From an uncultured Phocaeicola sp. (lineage in GTDB: Bacteria > Bacteroidota > Bacteroidia > Bacteroidales > Bacteroidaceae), in assembly GCA_948566455.1 (NCBI GenBank), contig CAOYQO010000013.1, forward strand, positions 1 through 64,000: DNA of 64,000 bases. The letters run 5' to 3'. Positions within the stretch are counted from its first letter, which is position 1; each line of letters begins with the position of its first letter. This document shows positions 40,640 through 49,057 of the stretch, piece after piece. The translations under genes and the position numbers were made by a program. The notes under the pieces were generated by a model, which was not told where the DNA came from, did not search any database, and was given only the letters and a program-made list of their open reading frames with translations.

Positions 40640-43102
40640 TTATCGAAGTTTTGCATCCAGTTTATCTTCCAGATTCTTCACGAGTTTCGACATTATCTTA
40701 TCGATCATCTTATCGTTCAGTGTCTGCGTTTCATCCTGCAACAGGAAGCTGACAGCATACGATTTTTTGCCGGCTTCAAGATTCTTGCCTTCATAAACAT
40801 CGAAAAGAGATACTTCTTTCAGCAACTTCTTCTCAGTTTCATAAGCAATCTTTTCTATCTCCGCAAACTGCACCTTCTTATCGATCAACAAGGCAAGGTC
40901 ACGTTTCACAGCCGGGAATTTGGAGATTTCCGTATAACTGATCTTTACAGAACGGATAGCTTTCATCAGCTCTTTCCAGTTCAGATCAGCGTAATATACT
41001 TCATTATCAATATCGAAAGCTTTGAGAATCTTCTTCGTTACGATACCGAATGTAGCAAGACGCTTTCCACCTTTAGTCTGTACAGACAAGGCAGTAGCAT
41101 AAATATCGTCCACCAGATTACCTACTACCAGATTTCTCATATTCAGCCCTAAACGGAGGAAAATATTTTTTACGTAAGCTTTCAATTCATATACAGAACT
41201 TTCTTCATCAGCATGTGCCCAAGAGTTGGATACTTTCTTACCCGTTACCCACAATCCGAGATGATAATTCTCTGTATAAGCAGCCAACGACTTTTCGGGA
41301 TTCTTCTTTTCTGCATCGAAATAATAGCAATTTCCGAATTCGAAGAATTTCAAGTCGGCATTCTTACGGTTGGCGTTATGAGAGATACTTTCCAGACCAC
41401 CGAACAACAAAGTCTGACGCATTGCATTCAGATCTGTACTCAACGGGTTCAGCAACATTACCAGATTCTTAGAAGGATAAGTTTCCATACCATCATAATA
41501 ACCGGCGCGTGTCAGAGAATTATTCAGAATTTCATTGAAACCACAACCTACCAACTGTTCAGCTACCAAATTCTGTAACTTGTTAGATTTATCATGTTCG
41601 CCTTTCGTTGTCAAGCTGGACTTCAACGTAGATGGTATCTCTACATTATTATATCCATAAATACGGAGGATATCTTCAATAACATCACAATCACGTTGTA
41701 CATCTACACGATAAGGAGGTACAGCCAGAGTCAATCCTTCTGCAGTCTCATTGGTTATTTTCATTTCCAGACTGGTAACAATACTCTTGATTGTCTCCAC
41801 CGGAATCACCTTGCCTACCAATGAATATACCTTCTCATAAGATAATTCTACGATGAAATCCTGAGCAGGAGCAGCACAAACATCTTTAATTTCAGAGGAA
41901 ATAGTACCGCCGGCCAGTTCTTTCACCATCATGGCAGCCAGCTTCAGGCAATAAATAGTGATATTAGGATCAATACCTCTTTCAAAACGGAAAGAAGCAT
42001 CTGTATTCAGCCCATGACGACGAGCCGTCTTACGGACCCATGTCGGATGGAAATAAGCACTCTCAATGAAAACATCCTTGGTGGTTTCCGTAGAACCGGA
42101 ATCCAAACCGCCGAATACACCGGCAATACACATCGGTTTTTCCTTGTCACAAATCATCAGGTCACGATCGGATAATTTGCGTTCCACACCATCCAATGTG
42201 ACAAACGGAGTACCTTCAGGCATTGTCTTTACCACTACTTCACCACCTTCAATTTTATCCGCATCAAAGCAGTGCAACGGTTGACCGAATGCATGAACAA
42301 TGTAATTTGTGATATCTACTACATTATTGATAGGACGCAGTCCGATGATACGGAGTTTATTCTGCAACCATTCCGGACTTTCTTTAACCGTTACGCCTTT
42401 CACCGTTACACCGGCATAGCGAGGGCAAGCCTCACTGTTTTCAACTGTAACTTTGATATCCAAATCATTATTTTCAACGGAGAAAGTATCTACAGACGGC
42501 CTCTTCAGAGAAGTCGGTTTATTATTTTGCACCAGATAAGCATACAAGTCACGAGCTACACCATAATGCGAACAAGCATCGGCACGATTCGGAGTGATAT
42601 CCACTTCCAGCACATAGTCGCTCTTGATGTTATAATAATCTTTGGCAAGAGTTCCCGGAACTGCATCAGCCGGCAAAACGATAATACCTGCATGATCCGT
42701 ACCGATACCTATTTCATCTTCAGCACAAATCATGCCGTTAGACTCAATACCACGGAGTTTTGACTTTTTAATCGTAAAACATTCATCCCCATCATAGAGT
42801 TTTGCACCCAAAGTAGCAACTACCACTTTCTGACCGGCAGCCACATTCGGTGCACCGCATACTATCTGTACAGGTTCTCCCTGTCCCAGATTCACAGTAG
42901 TCACATGCATGTGGTCTGAATTCGGATGAGGAACGCATGTCAACACTTCACCTATCACGAGACCTTCCAGTCCGCCTTTAATTGTTTGCACTTCTTCTAC
43001 ACCACCTGTTTCCAGACCTATAGAAGTCAATGCAGCCGCAACTTCTTCCGGTGTCAAATCGAAATCGACATACTCTTTCAACCAATTATAAGAGATATTC
43101 AT
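40640..43102 (-). CDS. pheT: Phenylalanyl-tRNA synthetase beta subunit
   Basis: 820 residues. An N-terminal tRNA-binding EMAP-like domain (about 40-155, HPNSDHMHVTTVNLG) is followed by B3/B4 editing and B5 domains (VRKTARRHGLNTDASFRFERGIDP, YRVDVQRDCDVIEDILRIYGY), a catalytic-like core, and a C-terminal anticodon-binding FDX-ACB domain (FPAVKRDLALLIDK). It forms an alpha2-beta2 enzyme with PheS, which is not in the window; separate pheS and pheT are usual in Bacteroides. It leads the pheT-yebC-TSCPD run. Confidence 0.97.
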   Translation of the reverse strand: MNISYNWLKEYVDFDLTPEEVAAALTSIGLETGGVEEVQTIKGGLEGLVIGEVLTCVPHPNSDHMHVTTVNLGQGEPVQIVCGAPNVAAGQKVVVATLGAKLYDGDECFTIKKSKLRGIESNGMICAEDEIGIGTDHAGIIVLPADAVPGTLAKDYYNIKSDYVLEVDITPNRADACSHYGVARDLYAYLVQNNKPTSLKRPSVDTFSVENNDLDIKVTVENSEACPRYAGVTVKGVTVKESPEWLQNKLRIIGLRPINNVVDITNYIVHAFGQPLHCFDADKIEGGEVVVKTMPEGTPFVTLDGVERKLSDRDLMICDKEKPMCIAGVFGGLDSGSTETTKDVFIESAYFHPTWVRKTARRHGLNTDASFRFERGIDPNITIYCLKLAAMMVKELAGGTISSEIKDVCAAPAQDFIVELSYEKVYSLVGKVIPVETIKSIVTSLEMKITNETAEGLTLAVPPYRVDVQRDCDVIEDILRIYGYNNVEIPSTLKSSLTTKGEHDKSNKLQNLVAEQLVGCGFNEILNNSLTRAGYYDGMETYPSKNLVMLLNPLSTDLNAMRQTLLFGGLESISHNANRKNADLKFFEFGNCYYFDAEKKNPEKSLAAYTENYHLGLWVTGKKVSNSWAHADEESSVYELKAYVKNIFLRLGLNMRNLVVGNLVDDIYATALSVQTKGGKRLATFGIVTKKILKAFDIDNEVYYADLNWKELMKAIRSVKISYTEISKFPAVKRDLALLIDKKVQFAEIEKIAYETEKKLLKEVSLFDVYEGKNLEAGKKSYAVSFLLQDETQTLNDKMIDKIMSKLVKNLEDKLDAKLR

Positions 43103-43137
43103 ATCATTAATTTTTTATTGTTTCCAAAAGTGACCCG

Positions 43138-43145
43138 CAAAGGTA
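43138..43145 (-). promoter_or_regulatory. -7 box of pheT
   Basis: TACCTTTG on the minus strand, 35 bases upstream of the start. No clear TTTG at -33. No T-box or leader peptide is apparent in the short leader. Confidence 0.65.
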
Positions 43146-43177
43146 ATAAGATTTTTTGGGTTGACAGGGAAAATATA

Positions 43178-43780
43178 TCAAGAAATCTTTGATAGGATAT
43201 ATTCTTTTATTTGCTCCCAAGACTGATTCACAAACATATCAGGCATTGGCTCATTTTCTGCATCATCAAAATAAGCCAGACTTTTCATCGCCATGAAAAT
43301 AGAACCATCATTATATTTCAATGAATAAAAACTCAGAATCTCATCCAAAGAGAAATGACGTAACAAGAATGCAATATCTATAAAATCCTTCTTAGTTCCC
43401 CGCCCTACCACCGCAGTTATTTTCATTGCAGCAATGTCTTTAAAACTAGCCATCCTGATTCCCTGTTTTAGTACCACTTCATCAAGCCACGGATATTTAT
43501 AGTTCACAATATCCACTTTTATACCATCTATTAAATAAATATGTATATGAGGAGACTCTTTCAAAATAGTAAGAGTAGCAACACTCTTTATAGCATCAAC
43601 CAATTCTTGAGTATCACAATTGATTGTGCCAAAGAAATCCAAATCAATAGATTTCCGATGCCCTAATTGCAAAGCAAGTGCTGTTCCTCCTACTAATCGT
43701 GTATCACGAAGTTCAGGAAGTTGCTGTAACTTTTTTAAAAGTTCCAGTGTTGAGGGTTCAATTGTCGATAAGCATAACAT
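43178..43780 (-). CDS. AbiEii/AbiGii-like nucleotidyltransferase (putative toxin)
   Basis: 200 residues of the nucleotidyltransferase superfamily. LVGGTALALQLGHRKSIDLD gives the GG at 31-32 and the metal Asp pair D46 and D48; a third acid is in IKVDIVNY, and a KDIAAMKITAVVGRGTKKDF segment follows, all typical of AbiEii/AbiGii toxin proteins. Such proteins (MenT and AbiEii types) can stop growth by adding nucleotides to tRNA ends in type IV toxin-antitoxin or phage-abortive systems. Its start overlaps the upstream gene by 46 bases, supporting a two-gene module. Activity in this member is inferred only. Confidence 0.85.
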   Translation of the reverse strand: MLCLSTIEPSTLELLKKLQQLPELRDTRLVGGTALALQLGHRKSIDLDFFGTINCDTQELVDAIKSVATLTILKESPHIHIYLIDGIKVDIVNYKYPWLDEVVLKQGIRMASFKDIAAMKITAVVGRGTKKDFIDIAFLLRHFSLDEILSFYSLKYNDGSIFMAMKSLAYFDDAENEPMPDMFVNQSWEQIKEYILSKIS

Positions 43781-44040
43781 CTGAACTGTTCTTTAGGTGT
43801 TTTAGATATGGCAGAAATATAAGCTAAAGCACGAGGCTCTAAATCTCTCATTTCTTTCGTAACTTCAACAATCTTAAATAATCCGTAATACGACCGAAGC
43901 AAATTCCAGTCTTTCAGCAAACCATATTCCAACACTCTTTTTATGATATACTCAGAGTGCTTATCAAGGTCTAAATCTTCTCTCCGCACATCCCAAAACA
44001 GATGGGCGGAAAACATATTTATATATTGATTTGCAGACAT
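43735..44040 (-). CDS. Putative antitoxin partner (DUF6922-like)
   Basis: 101 residues from the ATG at 44040. An earlier in-frame Met at 44061 lies inside or before the -7 box, so it is rejected; AGAAGG stands 7 bases before the chosen start. The protein starts MSANQYINMFSAHLFWDV, then RREDLDLDKHSEYIIKRVLEYGLLKDW, and looks helical. This short type is regularly found just ahead of AbiEii-like genes in Bacteroidota. The 46-base overlap with the nucleotidyltransferase gene is strong evidence for joint expression. The antitoxin role is inferred from position. Confidence 0.75.
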   Translation of the reverse strand: MSANQYINMFSAHLFWDVRREDLDLDKHSEYIIKRVLEYGLLKDWNLLRSYYGLFKIVEVTKEMRDLEPRALAYISAISKTPKEQFRCYAYRQLNPQHWNF

Positions 44041-44058
44041 TTTTAACCTTCTTTTTTG

Positions 44059-44066
44059 CAAAGATA
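44059..44066 (-). promoter_or_regulatory. -7 box of the toxin-antitoxin pair
   Basis: TATCTTTG on the minus strand. Transcription would start near 44052, giving a leader of about 12 bases to the ATG at 44040. Confidence 0.6.
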
Positions 44067-44109
44067 TGATTTTCTACTCAAAAACCATCCATTTCATAAA
44101 CAAAACAAC

Positions 44110-45669
44110 CTAGAATGGCAACGGTCCATCCGACCCCACCCCACCAAACGGATTATCTGTTTGAGGAGCGAATTCAGCCGGAGGCGGTATACTGCCATCA
44201 CCTACCGCATTTATTTTGGAGCCATAAGTAGCTCCGCCTCCTTCTGCCGGATGCGGAATCACCATATCATCCTCCGGATTCTGGAAACGGGTATACTGAC
44301 CGATAAATCGCAAACGAACATCACCTACCGCACCATTACGATGCTTGGCAATAATAATTTCCGCCATACCACGCAAATCAGTACCATCTTGCGATGTATA
44401 GATTTTATAATATTCAGGACGATGAATGAAACACACCATATCGGCATCCTGCTCAATGGCTCCCGATTCACGCAAGTCACTCAGTTGCGGACGTTTACCT
44501 TCTTCACCTTCACGGCTCTCCACACCACGGTTCAACTGCGACAAGGCTATAATAGGAATATTCAACTCCTTCGCCAAACCTTTCAACGAACGCGAAATGG
44601 TACTTACCTCTTCCTGACGGCTACCAAACGACATACCACTTGCATTCATCAGCTGCAGGTAGTCGATAATAATAATCCTTACTCCATGCTCACGCACCAG
44701 ACGGCGTGCTTTTGTACGTAGCTCAAATACAGACAAAGAAGGAGTATCATCCACATATAACGGCGCATCCAGAAGATCACGCAATTTATAGTCCAACTGT
44801 TGCCATTCATAATCTGCCAACTGTCCACTCTTGATTTTCTCACTCGGAATCTCGCACGCATTGGATATCAAACGATTCACCAACTGTACGTTGCTCATTT
44901 CAAGTGAAAACACAGCTACCGGATTGCGATAATTAACAGCTATATTCTTTGCCATAGAAAGCACGAACGCCGTCTTACCCATTGCCGGACGGGCAGCAAT
45001 AATGATAAGGTCAGAATTTTGCCAACCCGAAGTCATTTTATCCAACTTGGTAAATCCGCTTTCCAAACCACTTAAACCATCTGTACGGGCAGCTGCTTTC
45101 TGAATTAATTGATACGCTTCGGCAATAACCGGATTAATCTGCGTATAATCCTTCTTCATGTTCTGTTGGGAAATCTCGAAAAGTCTTCCCTCAGCCTCCT
45201 GCATTAAATCATCCACGTCCAGAGTCTCATCAAAAGCTTTGCTCTGAACATTGCTGGTAAACGTAATCAATTCACGAGCTAATGCTTTCTGCGCAATGAT
45301 GCGGGCATGATATTCAATATGTGCCGAAGAGGCAACCTTGCTACTCAACTGGGTAATGTAGAACGGTCCACCCACCTCTTCCAAATCACCACGTTTGGCA
45401 AGCTGTTCTTTTACCGTGAGGATATCCACTGGCTTCTGGTTCACAGCCAGATCGGTGATAGCGGAATAAATCAACTGGTGCCGGTGTTCATAAAAAGACT
45501 CCGGGCGAAGAATTTCACTTACCAATGAATAAGCGTCTTTCTCAATCATCAATGCTCCCAATACAGCTTCTTCCAATTCTGGTGCCTGCGGCTGTATACG
45601 TCCGTAATCAGTTACAGGCTGCACTTTTGCCTTGGAGTTACTTCGGGGAGTTCTTTTTTGTTCTGCCAT
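44110..45669 (-). CDS. dnaB: Replicative DNA helicase DnaB
   Basis: 519-residue hexameric helicase of the replication fork. The N-terminal DnaB domain (about 25-130, PQAPELEEAVLGALM) is followed by a linker and the RecA-like C-terminal domain with Walker A AARPAMGKTAF, Walker B IIIIDYLQLM, LSQLNRGVESR and DLRESGAIEQDAD. The C-terminal tail is Gly/Pro-rich and ends PLPF, like the SSB-interacting tip style, but that is only a resemblance. No intein is present. It has its own -7 box. Confidence 0.97.
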   Translation of the reverse strand: MAEQKRTPRSNSKAKVQPVTDYGRIQPQAPELEEAVLGALMIEKDAYSLVSEILRPESFYEHRHQLIYSAITDLAVNQKPVDILTVKEQLAKRGDLEEVGGPFYITQLSSKVASSAHIEYHARIIAQKALARELITFTSNVQSKAFDETLDVDDLMQEAEGRLFEISQQNMKKDYTQINPVIAEAYQLIQKAAARTDGLSGLESGFTKLDKMTSGWQNSDLIIIAARPAMGKTAFVLSMAKNIAVNYRNPVAVFSLEMSNVQLVNRLISNACEIPSEKIKSGQLADYEWQQLDYKLRDLLDAPLYVDDTPSLSVFELRTKARRLVREHGVRIIIIDYLQLMNASGMSFGSRQEEVSTISRSLKGLAKELNIPIIALSQLNRGVESREGEEGKRPQLSDLRESGAIEQDADMVCFIHRPEYYKIYTSQDGTDLRGMAEIIIAKHRNGAVGDVRLRFIGQYTRFQNPEDDMVIPHPAEGGGATYGSKINAVGDGSIPPPAEFAPQTDNPFGGVGSDGPLPF

Positions 45670-45699
45670 TTTTAAATACTATGAATTATAAAGGGATGG

Positions 45700-45707
45700 C
45701 AAAGATA
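45700..45707 (-). promoter_or_regulatory. -7 box of dnaB
   Basis: TATCTTTG on the minus strand, 30 bases before the dnaB start. No clear -33 TTTG. Confidence 0.6.
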
Positions 45708-45748
45708 ACGCTTATTAATCAAAATCATCCCTATTCTACCAAACAAAA

Positions 45749-45783
45749 AAAGAGCCATTCCCGAAATTCGAAAATGGCTCTTT
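45749..45783 (-). terminator. Terminator after the smalltalk gene
   Basis: Arms aaagagccatt (45749-45759) and aatggctcttt (45773-45783). On the minus strand it runs into TTTTTTGTTT. It ends the HU-smalltalk unit before the dnaB promoter. Confidence 0.82.
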
Positions 45784-45804
45784 ACGTTTATATCAAACTT
45801 ATTC

Positions 45805-45900
45805 TTAAATGGTCATTGCTTGACCGCCAATCACACCTGCAATGGCACTAGCCACGGCAATGATGACTTTCAATATCACATTCCAACTCGTTTTTTTCAT
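45805..45900 (-). CDS. Smalltalk protein, 31 residues
   Basis: Open frame from ATG (45900) to TAA. The peptide begins MKKTSWNVILKVIIAVASAI and ends GVIGGQAMTI: a short basic start with a Trp, then one hydrophobic helix. This is the pattern of the small Bacteroidota proteins annotated as smalltalk, which regularly sit just downstream of an HU-HIG DNA-binding gene. That is the case here, and a terminator follows directly. Function unknown; probably an inner-membrane peptide. Confidence 0.85.
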   Translation of the reverse strand: MKKTSWNVILKVIIAVASAIAGVIGGQAMTI

Positions 45901-45990
45901 AAGAGAATCGTTTTTTAATAATTAATATTCAGCGATTAACAGACTACGCAGTCTTCATTTTTCATTTTCAATGCCTCCGGCTCTGAATTT

Positions 45991-46500
45991 CTATCCCAGA
46001 GGATCGTCTTCTATTCCCCCATCACCCGAATTACCTCCTGAGCCACCATCTGAGCCACCTCCTGATGGAGCATTAGCTAAATTTTTCAGATAATCATCCA
46101 AGCTGACCAGATCCAGTTTTTCACCGGCACGAGTAGCAGTCTTGGTTATCTTCAATTCCCTGTTAGCCTGGAAGCAGATACGAACACTCTCCACACTCTT
46201 TGCGGTCACATCTTCAGTCTTATCTTCTCCCTTAGATTTTGCAGCCAGCATAAATACACCCAATCCGGCAATATTTACTGTTTTACCTTCCAGCAACTGT
46301 TCTTTCAGCTTCTCCACGAAGTTCTGCATAGTACTCCGGATATCACCAATAGAAAGCGAAGAACGATCCTGCATCTTCTGGGCTATGAATGCCAAGTCTA
46401 CACTCTGTCCTAAAGTTATTAACTGAGGGAAAAACTTTTTGGGAGAATTCTCAACCCGAGGGTCAGACGGTCTCTCTACCGTTCTAAAAATTACACTCAT
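45991..46500 (-). CDS. HU-family DNA-binding protein (HU-HIG type)
   Basis: 169 residues. An HU/IHF-like fold occupies about 15-125 (DLAFIAQKMQDRSSLSIGDIRSTMQNFVE as the dimer helices, VNIAGLGVFMLAAKSKG as the beta region), followed by a conserved helix and a Gly/Ser/Asp-rich disordered tail (about 145-169). This lengthened HU type is common in Bacteroides, often next to surface polysaccharide loci, as here, where such a locus starts about 170 bases upstream. It may shape local DNA or regulate the locus, but no target is known. The acidic flexible tail is unlike canonical HU. Confidence 0.9.
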   Translation of the reverse strand: MSVIFRTVERPSDPRVENSPKKFFPQLITLGQSVDLAFIAQKMQDRSSLSIGDIRSTMQNFVEKLKEQLLEGKTVNIAGLGVFMLAAKSKGEDKTEDVTAKSVESVRICFQANRELKITKTATRAGEKLDLVSLDDYLKNLANAPSGGGSDGGSGGNSGDGGIEDDPLG

Positions 46501-46510
46501 ACTTTTTCAT

Positions 46511-46583
46511 TTAGAGATTTAAATTCTGTTTTAATTCACTTTGTTGATCAACGTTGATGCAAAGATGAGGATTAAATCTCTAA
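46511..46583. promoter_or_regulatory. Inverted repeats around the HU gene promoter region
   Basis: Perfect 12-base arms ttagagatttaa (46511-46522) and ttaaatctctaa (46572-46583) enclose 49 bases. Inside lie a 10-base palindrome gttgatcaac (46543-46552), a further gttgat at 46554-46559, and a minus-strand CATCTTTG (46560-46567), one base off TAnnTTTG. This may be an operator region or leader structure for the HU-smalltalk unit. Confidence 0.5.
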
Positions 46584-46671
46584 TAAAAGTAGGAAAATGA
46601 GCGAAAAGAGTAGTTTTTCTGAGAAAAGTTGTAAGTAGTTATAAATGAATATTATACCAAAGCGCTATGAT

Positions 46672-47811
46672 TTACTTTTTCAAACATGCCTTTATTTGCT
46701 CCACGATGTACGCTACGTCTTCATCTGTCACCCAAGGTCCGGCAGGAATACATAATCCCATATTAAATAAACGTTCTGAAATACCATTCACATAGCGAGG
46801 ATTATTTGCATAGACAGGCTGAAGGTGCATAGGTTTCCACAAAGGACGGGTCTCAATACCTTTGGCATCAAGTTGCACACGAACTTCGTCATAATTAGTA
46901 CCGGTCTTCTCAGGATCAATCAGAATCGTAGATAACCAATAGTTAGCATTGAAACGATCGTCAGGATTAGATTTCAGTGTAATGCCATCCACATCTTCAA
47001 AAGCTTTTGCATAAAGATCATGTACATGGCGGTGATGGGCAATATGATCTTCCAGCACAGTCATCTGACCACGACCGATACCCGCACAAATATTACTCAT
47101 GCGGTAGTTATAACCGATCTTTTCATGCTGGTAATAAGGGAAAGGTTCACGGGCCTGAGTAGCATAAAACATGGTCTGCTTCTTTGCCGCTTCATCAGGA
47201 ACGATTAACGCACCACCACCCGAAGTAGTGATCATCTTATTTCCATTGAAAGACAACACACCAAAAGTACCGAACGTACCACACTTTTGTCCCTTGAACT
47301 CGGATCCTAAAGCCTCGGCGGCATCTTCCAACACCGGAATGTCATATTTCGATGCAATAGCACAAATCTCATCAATTCTGGCAGGCATACCATAAAGATG
47401 AACCGGAAGAATGGCTTTAGGCTTTTTACCAGTTTTCGCAATTCTGTCTTTGATAGCCTCTTCCAGTAAAGCAGGGTCCATATTCCAAGTGTCTTCTTCA
47501 CTATCGATAAATACAGGAGTTGCCCCCTGATAAGCTACAGGATTGGCTGAAGCACAGAAAGTGAATGACTGGCAGATCACTTCATCACCTGTACTGACGC
47601 CCAACTGAATTAAACCTAAATGGATGGCTGCCGTACCTGCCGATAATGCGACAACTTCCTTATTCTGTCCCACAAAATGTTTCAGATCTTCTTCGAAAGC
47701 ATTGACGTTAGGTCCCAAAGGAACTACCCAGTTGGTATCAAAGGCTTCGCGTATAAAGTCTTGCTCCTTGCCGCTCATATGAGCAAGGCAAAGATAAATT
47801 CTCTTGTCCAT
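46672..47811 (-). CDS. DegT-family aminotransferase, PglE-like
   Basis: 379-residue PLP-dependent sugar aminotransferase. The Schiff-base lysine is K192 in FNGNKMITTSGGG. The segments EDAAEALGSEFKG, FYATQAREPFPYYQHE, GYNYRMSN and ETRPLWKPMH track Campylobacter PglE closely, so the likely reaction is amination of UDP-4-keto-6-deoxy-GlcNAc at C4. It is the last gene of the polysaccharide locus, 23 bases after the PglD-like gene. A WcfR-like role (AATGal, as in B. fragilis PSA) is the main alternative. No clear terminator follows. Confidence 0.9.
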   Translation of the reverse strand: MDKRIYLCLAHMSGKEQDFIREAFDTNWVVPLGPNVNAFEEDLKHFVGQNKEVVALSAGTAAIHLGLIQLGVSTGDEVICQSFTFCASANPVAYQGATPVFIDSEEDTWNMDPALLEEAIKDRIAKTGKKPKAILPVHLYGMPARIDEICAIASKYDIPVLEDAAEALGSEFKGQKCGTFGTFGVLSFNGNKMITTSGGGALIVPDEAAKKQTMFYATQAREPFPYYQHEKIGYNYRMSNICAGIGRGQMTVLEDHIAHHRHVHDLYAKAFEDVDGITLKSNPDDRFNANYWLSTILIDPEKTGTNYDEVRVQLDAKGIETRPLWKPMHLQPVYANNPRYVNGISERLFNMGLCIPAGPWVTDEDVAYIVEQIKACLKK

Positions 47812-47834
47812 GAAATTATATGATTAAAAGAAAA

Positions 47835-48422
47835 CTATAATAAGTTCTTTATGATTTTACATCTATTCCCTACAGCCAGAACATTGTCTGGAATATCTTT
47901 GGTGACGACAGAACCGGCACCGATCACACTCCATTTCCCGACTTTTACACCCGGAATAATGGTAGTACCTGCACCAATCCAACTACCCTCCCCTATCTGT
48001 ACATTGCCACAAAGGGTGCAATGAGGAGAGATATGTACATAATCCTCAATGATGCACTCATGATCCACAGAAGCCCCAGTATTGATAATACAATGCCTGC
48101 CGATACAGACACCGGATTGTATGATGGTTCCCTGCATCACGACCGTACCTTCTTTTATTACAGCTTCTTCAGATATAATGGCTGAAGGATGAAAAGCATT
48201 ACCAAAGGTAGCATGCAGACTTTCAGCTATCTTCCTGCGAATACCATTATCACCAATACTGATTATCAACGGTCCGCGGACTTCCGACGAACGTAAAACG
48301 GGATAATTAAGAAGAGAATCAATCGCTTCATTATCATCAAATAATGCTTCAAGTTTTTCATTATTCGCACGTAATATATCAATGATCACTTTAGCATGAC
48401 CACTGGCACCATATAAATACAT
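47835..48422 (-). CDS. Sugar O/N-acyltransferase, NeuD/PglD-like
   Basis: 195 residues. The N-terminal nucleotide-sugar-binding part (LYGASGHAKVIIDILRAN) is followed by a left-handed beta helix made of hexapeptide repeats (VIKEGTVVMQGTIIQSG, IGRHCIINTGASVDHECII, HISPHCTLCGNVQIG). The catalytic-type His is in VDHECII. It likely acetylates the 4-amino group made by the neighbouring PglE-like enzyme, giving a UDP-diacetamido-trideoxyhexose. It is 11 bases after the priming transferase gene. Confidence 0.9.
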   Translation of the reverse strand: MYLYGASGHAKVIIDILRANNEKLEALFDDNEAIDSLLNYPVLRSSEVRGPLIISIGDNGIRRKIAESLHATFGNAFHPSAIISEEAVIKEGTVVMQGTIIQSGVCIGRHCIINTGASVDHECIIEDYVHISPHCTLCGNVQIGEGSWIGAGTTIIPGVKVGKWSVIGAGSVVTKDIPDNVLAVGNRCKIIKNLL

Positions 48423-48433
48423 TTTTTAAAGTT

Positions 48434-49057
48434 TCAATTGTTTCCGGTAAAAGCCTCCATAGTGACAGAAGTATCAGAACTGATTCCTTCACGTACAAAG
48501 ACCTTCTTTATTGTAAGAAATATAATTTTCAAATCCAGTAAGAAAGAACAATGATCCACGTACCACACATCCAGTTCAAACTTCTTTGTCCAGGAAATGG
48601 CATTACGTCCATTCACCTGTGCCCAACCTGTAATGCCTGGCCGGACTGCATGACGACGGGCCTGTTCTTTGGAATAAAGAGGAAGGTATTGGGGAAGTAA
48701 AGGGCGGGGACCTATCAAAGCCATATCGCCTTTCAGCACATTAATCAATTGTGGCAATTCATCAATAGAAGTGGAACGAATGAATTTTCCTATTTTTGTC
48801 AAACGCTTCTCATCCGGCAGCAGGTTTCCATTTTCATCACGTTCATCTGTCATAGTCTTATACTTGATGACTTTAAAAAATTTCCCTTTTTTTCCGGGGC
48901 GATTTTGAAGAAAGAAAACACCTGCTCCCCTATTGGCAAAATACAACCACAGGGTAATAATAAGAAATATAGGCCAAATGATAGCCAATGTACAAAAAAC
49001 AAGGATAAAATCAAATATTCTTTTTATACAATGTTGATACATAGCATCTAATATCAT
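48434..49057 (-). CDS. Priming sugar phosphate transferase, PglC-like
   Basis: 207-residue monotopic phosphoglycosyltransferase. One re-entrant hydrophobic segment (about 12-38, FDFILVFCTLAIIWPIF) precedes the catalytic core: FFLQNRPGKKGKFFKVIKYKTM, DERD, RSTSIDELPQLINVLKGDMALIGPRPL and AVRPGITGWAQVNGRN. The Asp-Glu pair in SIDELPQ is the catalytic dyad. It would move the diacetamido-sugar phosphate to undecaprenyl phosphate, starting the repeat unit. Small size as in PglC rather than WbaP/WcaJ. The start overlaps the upstream glycosyltransferase stop by 4 bases (49054-49057). Confidence 0.92.
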   Translation of the reverse strand: MILDAMYQHCIKRIFDFILVFCTLAIIWPIFLIITLWLYFANRGAGVFFLQNRPGKKGKFFKVIKYKTMTDERDENGNLLPDEKRLTKIGKFIRSTSIDELPQLINVLKGDMALIGPRPLLPQYLPLYSKEQARRHAVRPGITGWAQVNGRNAISWTKKFELDVWYVDHCSFLLDLKIIFLTIKKVFVREGISSDTSVTMEAFTGNN

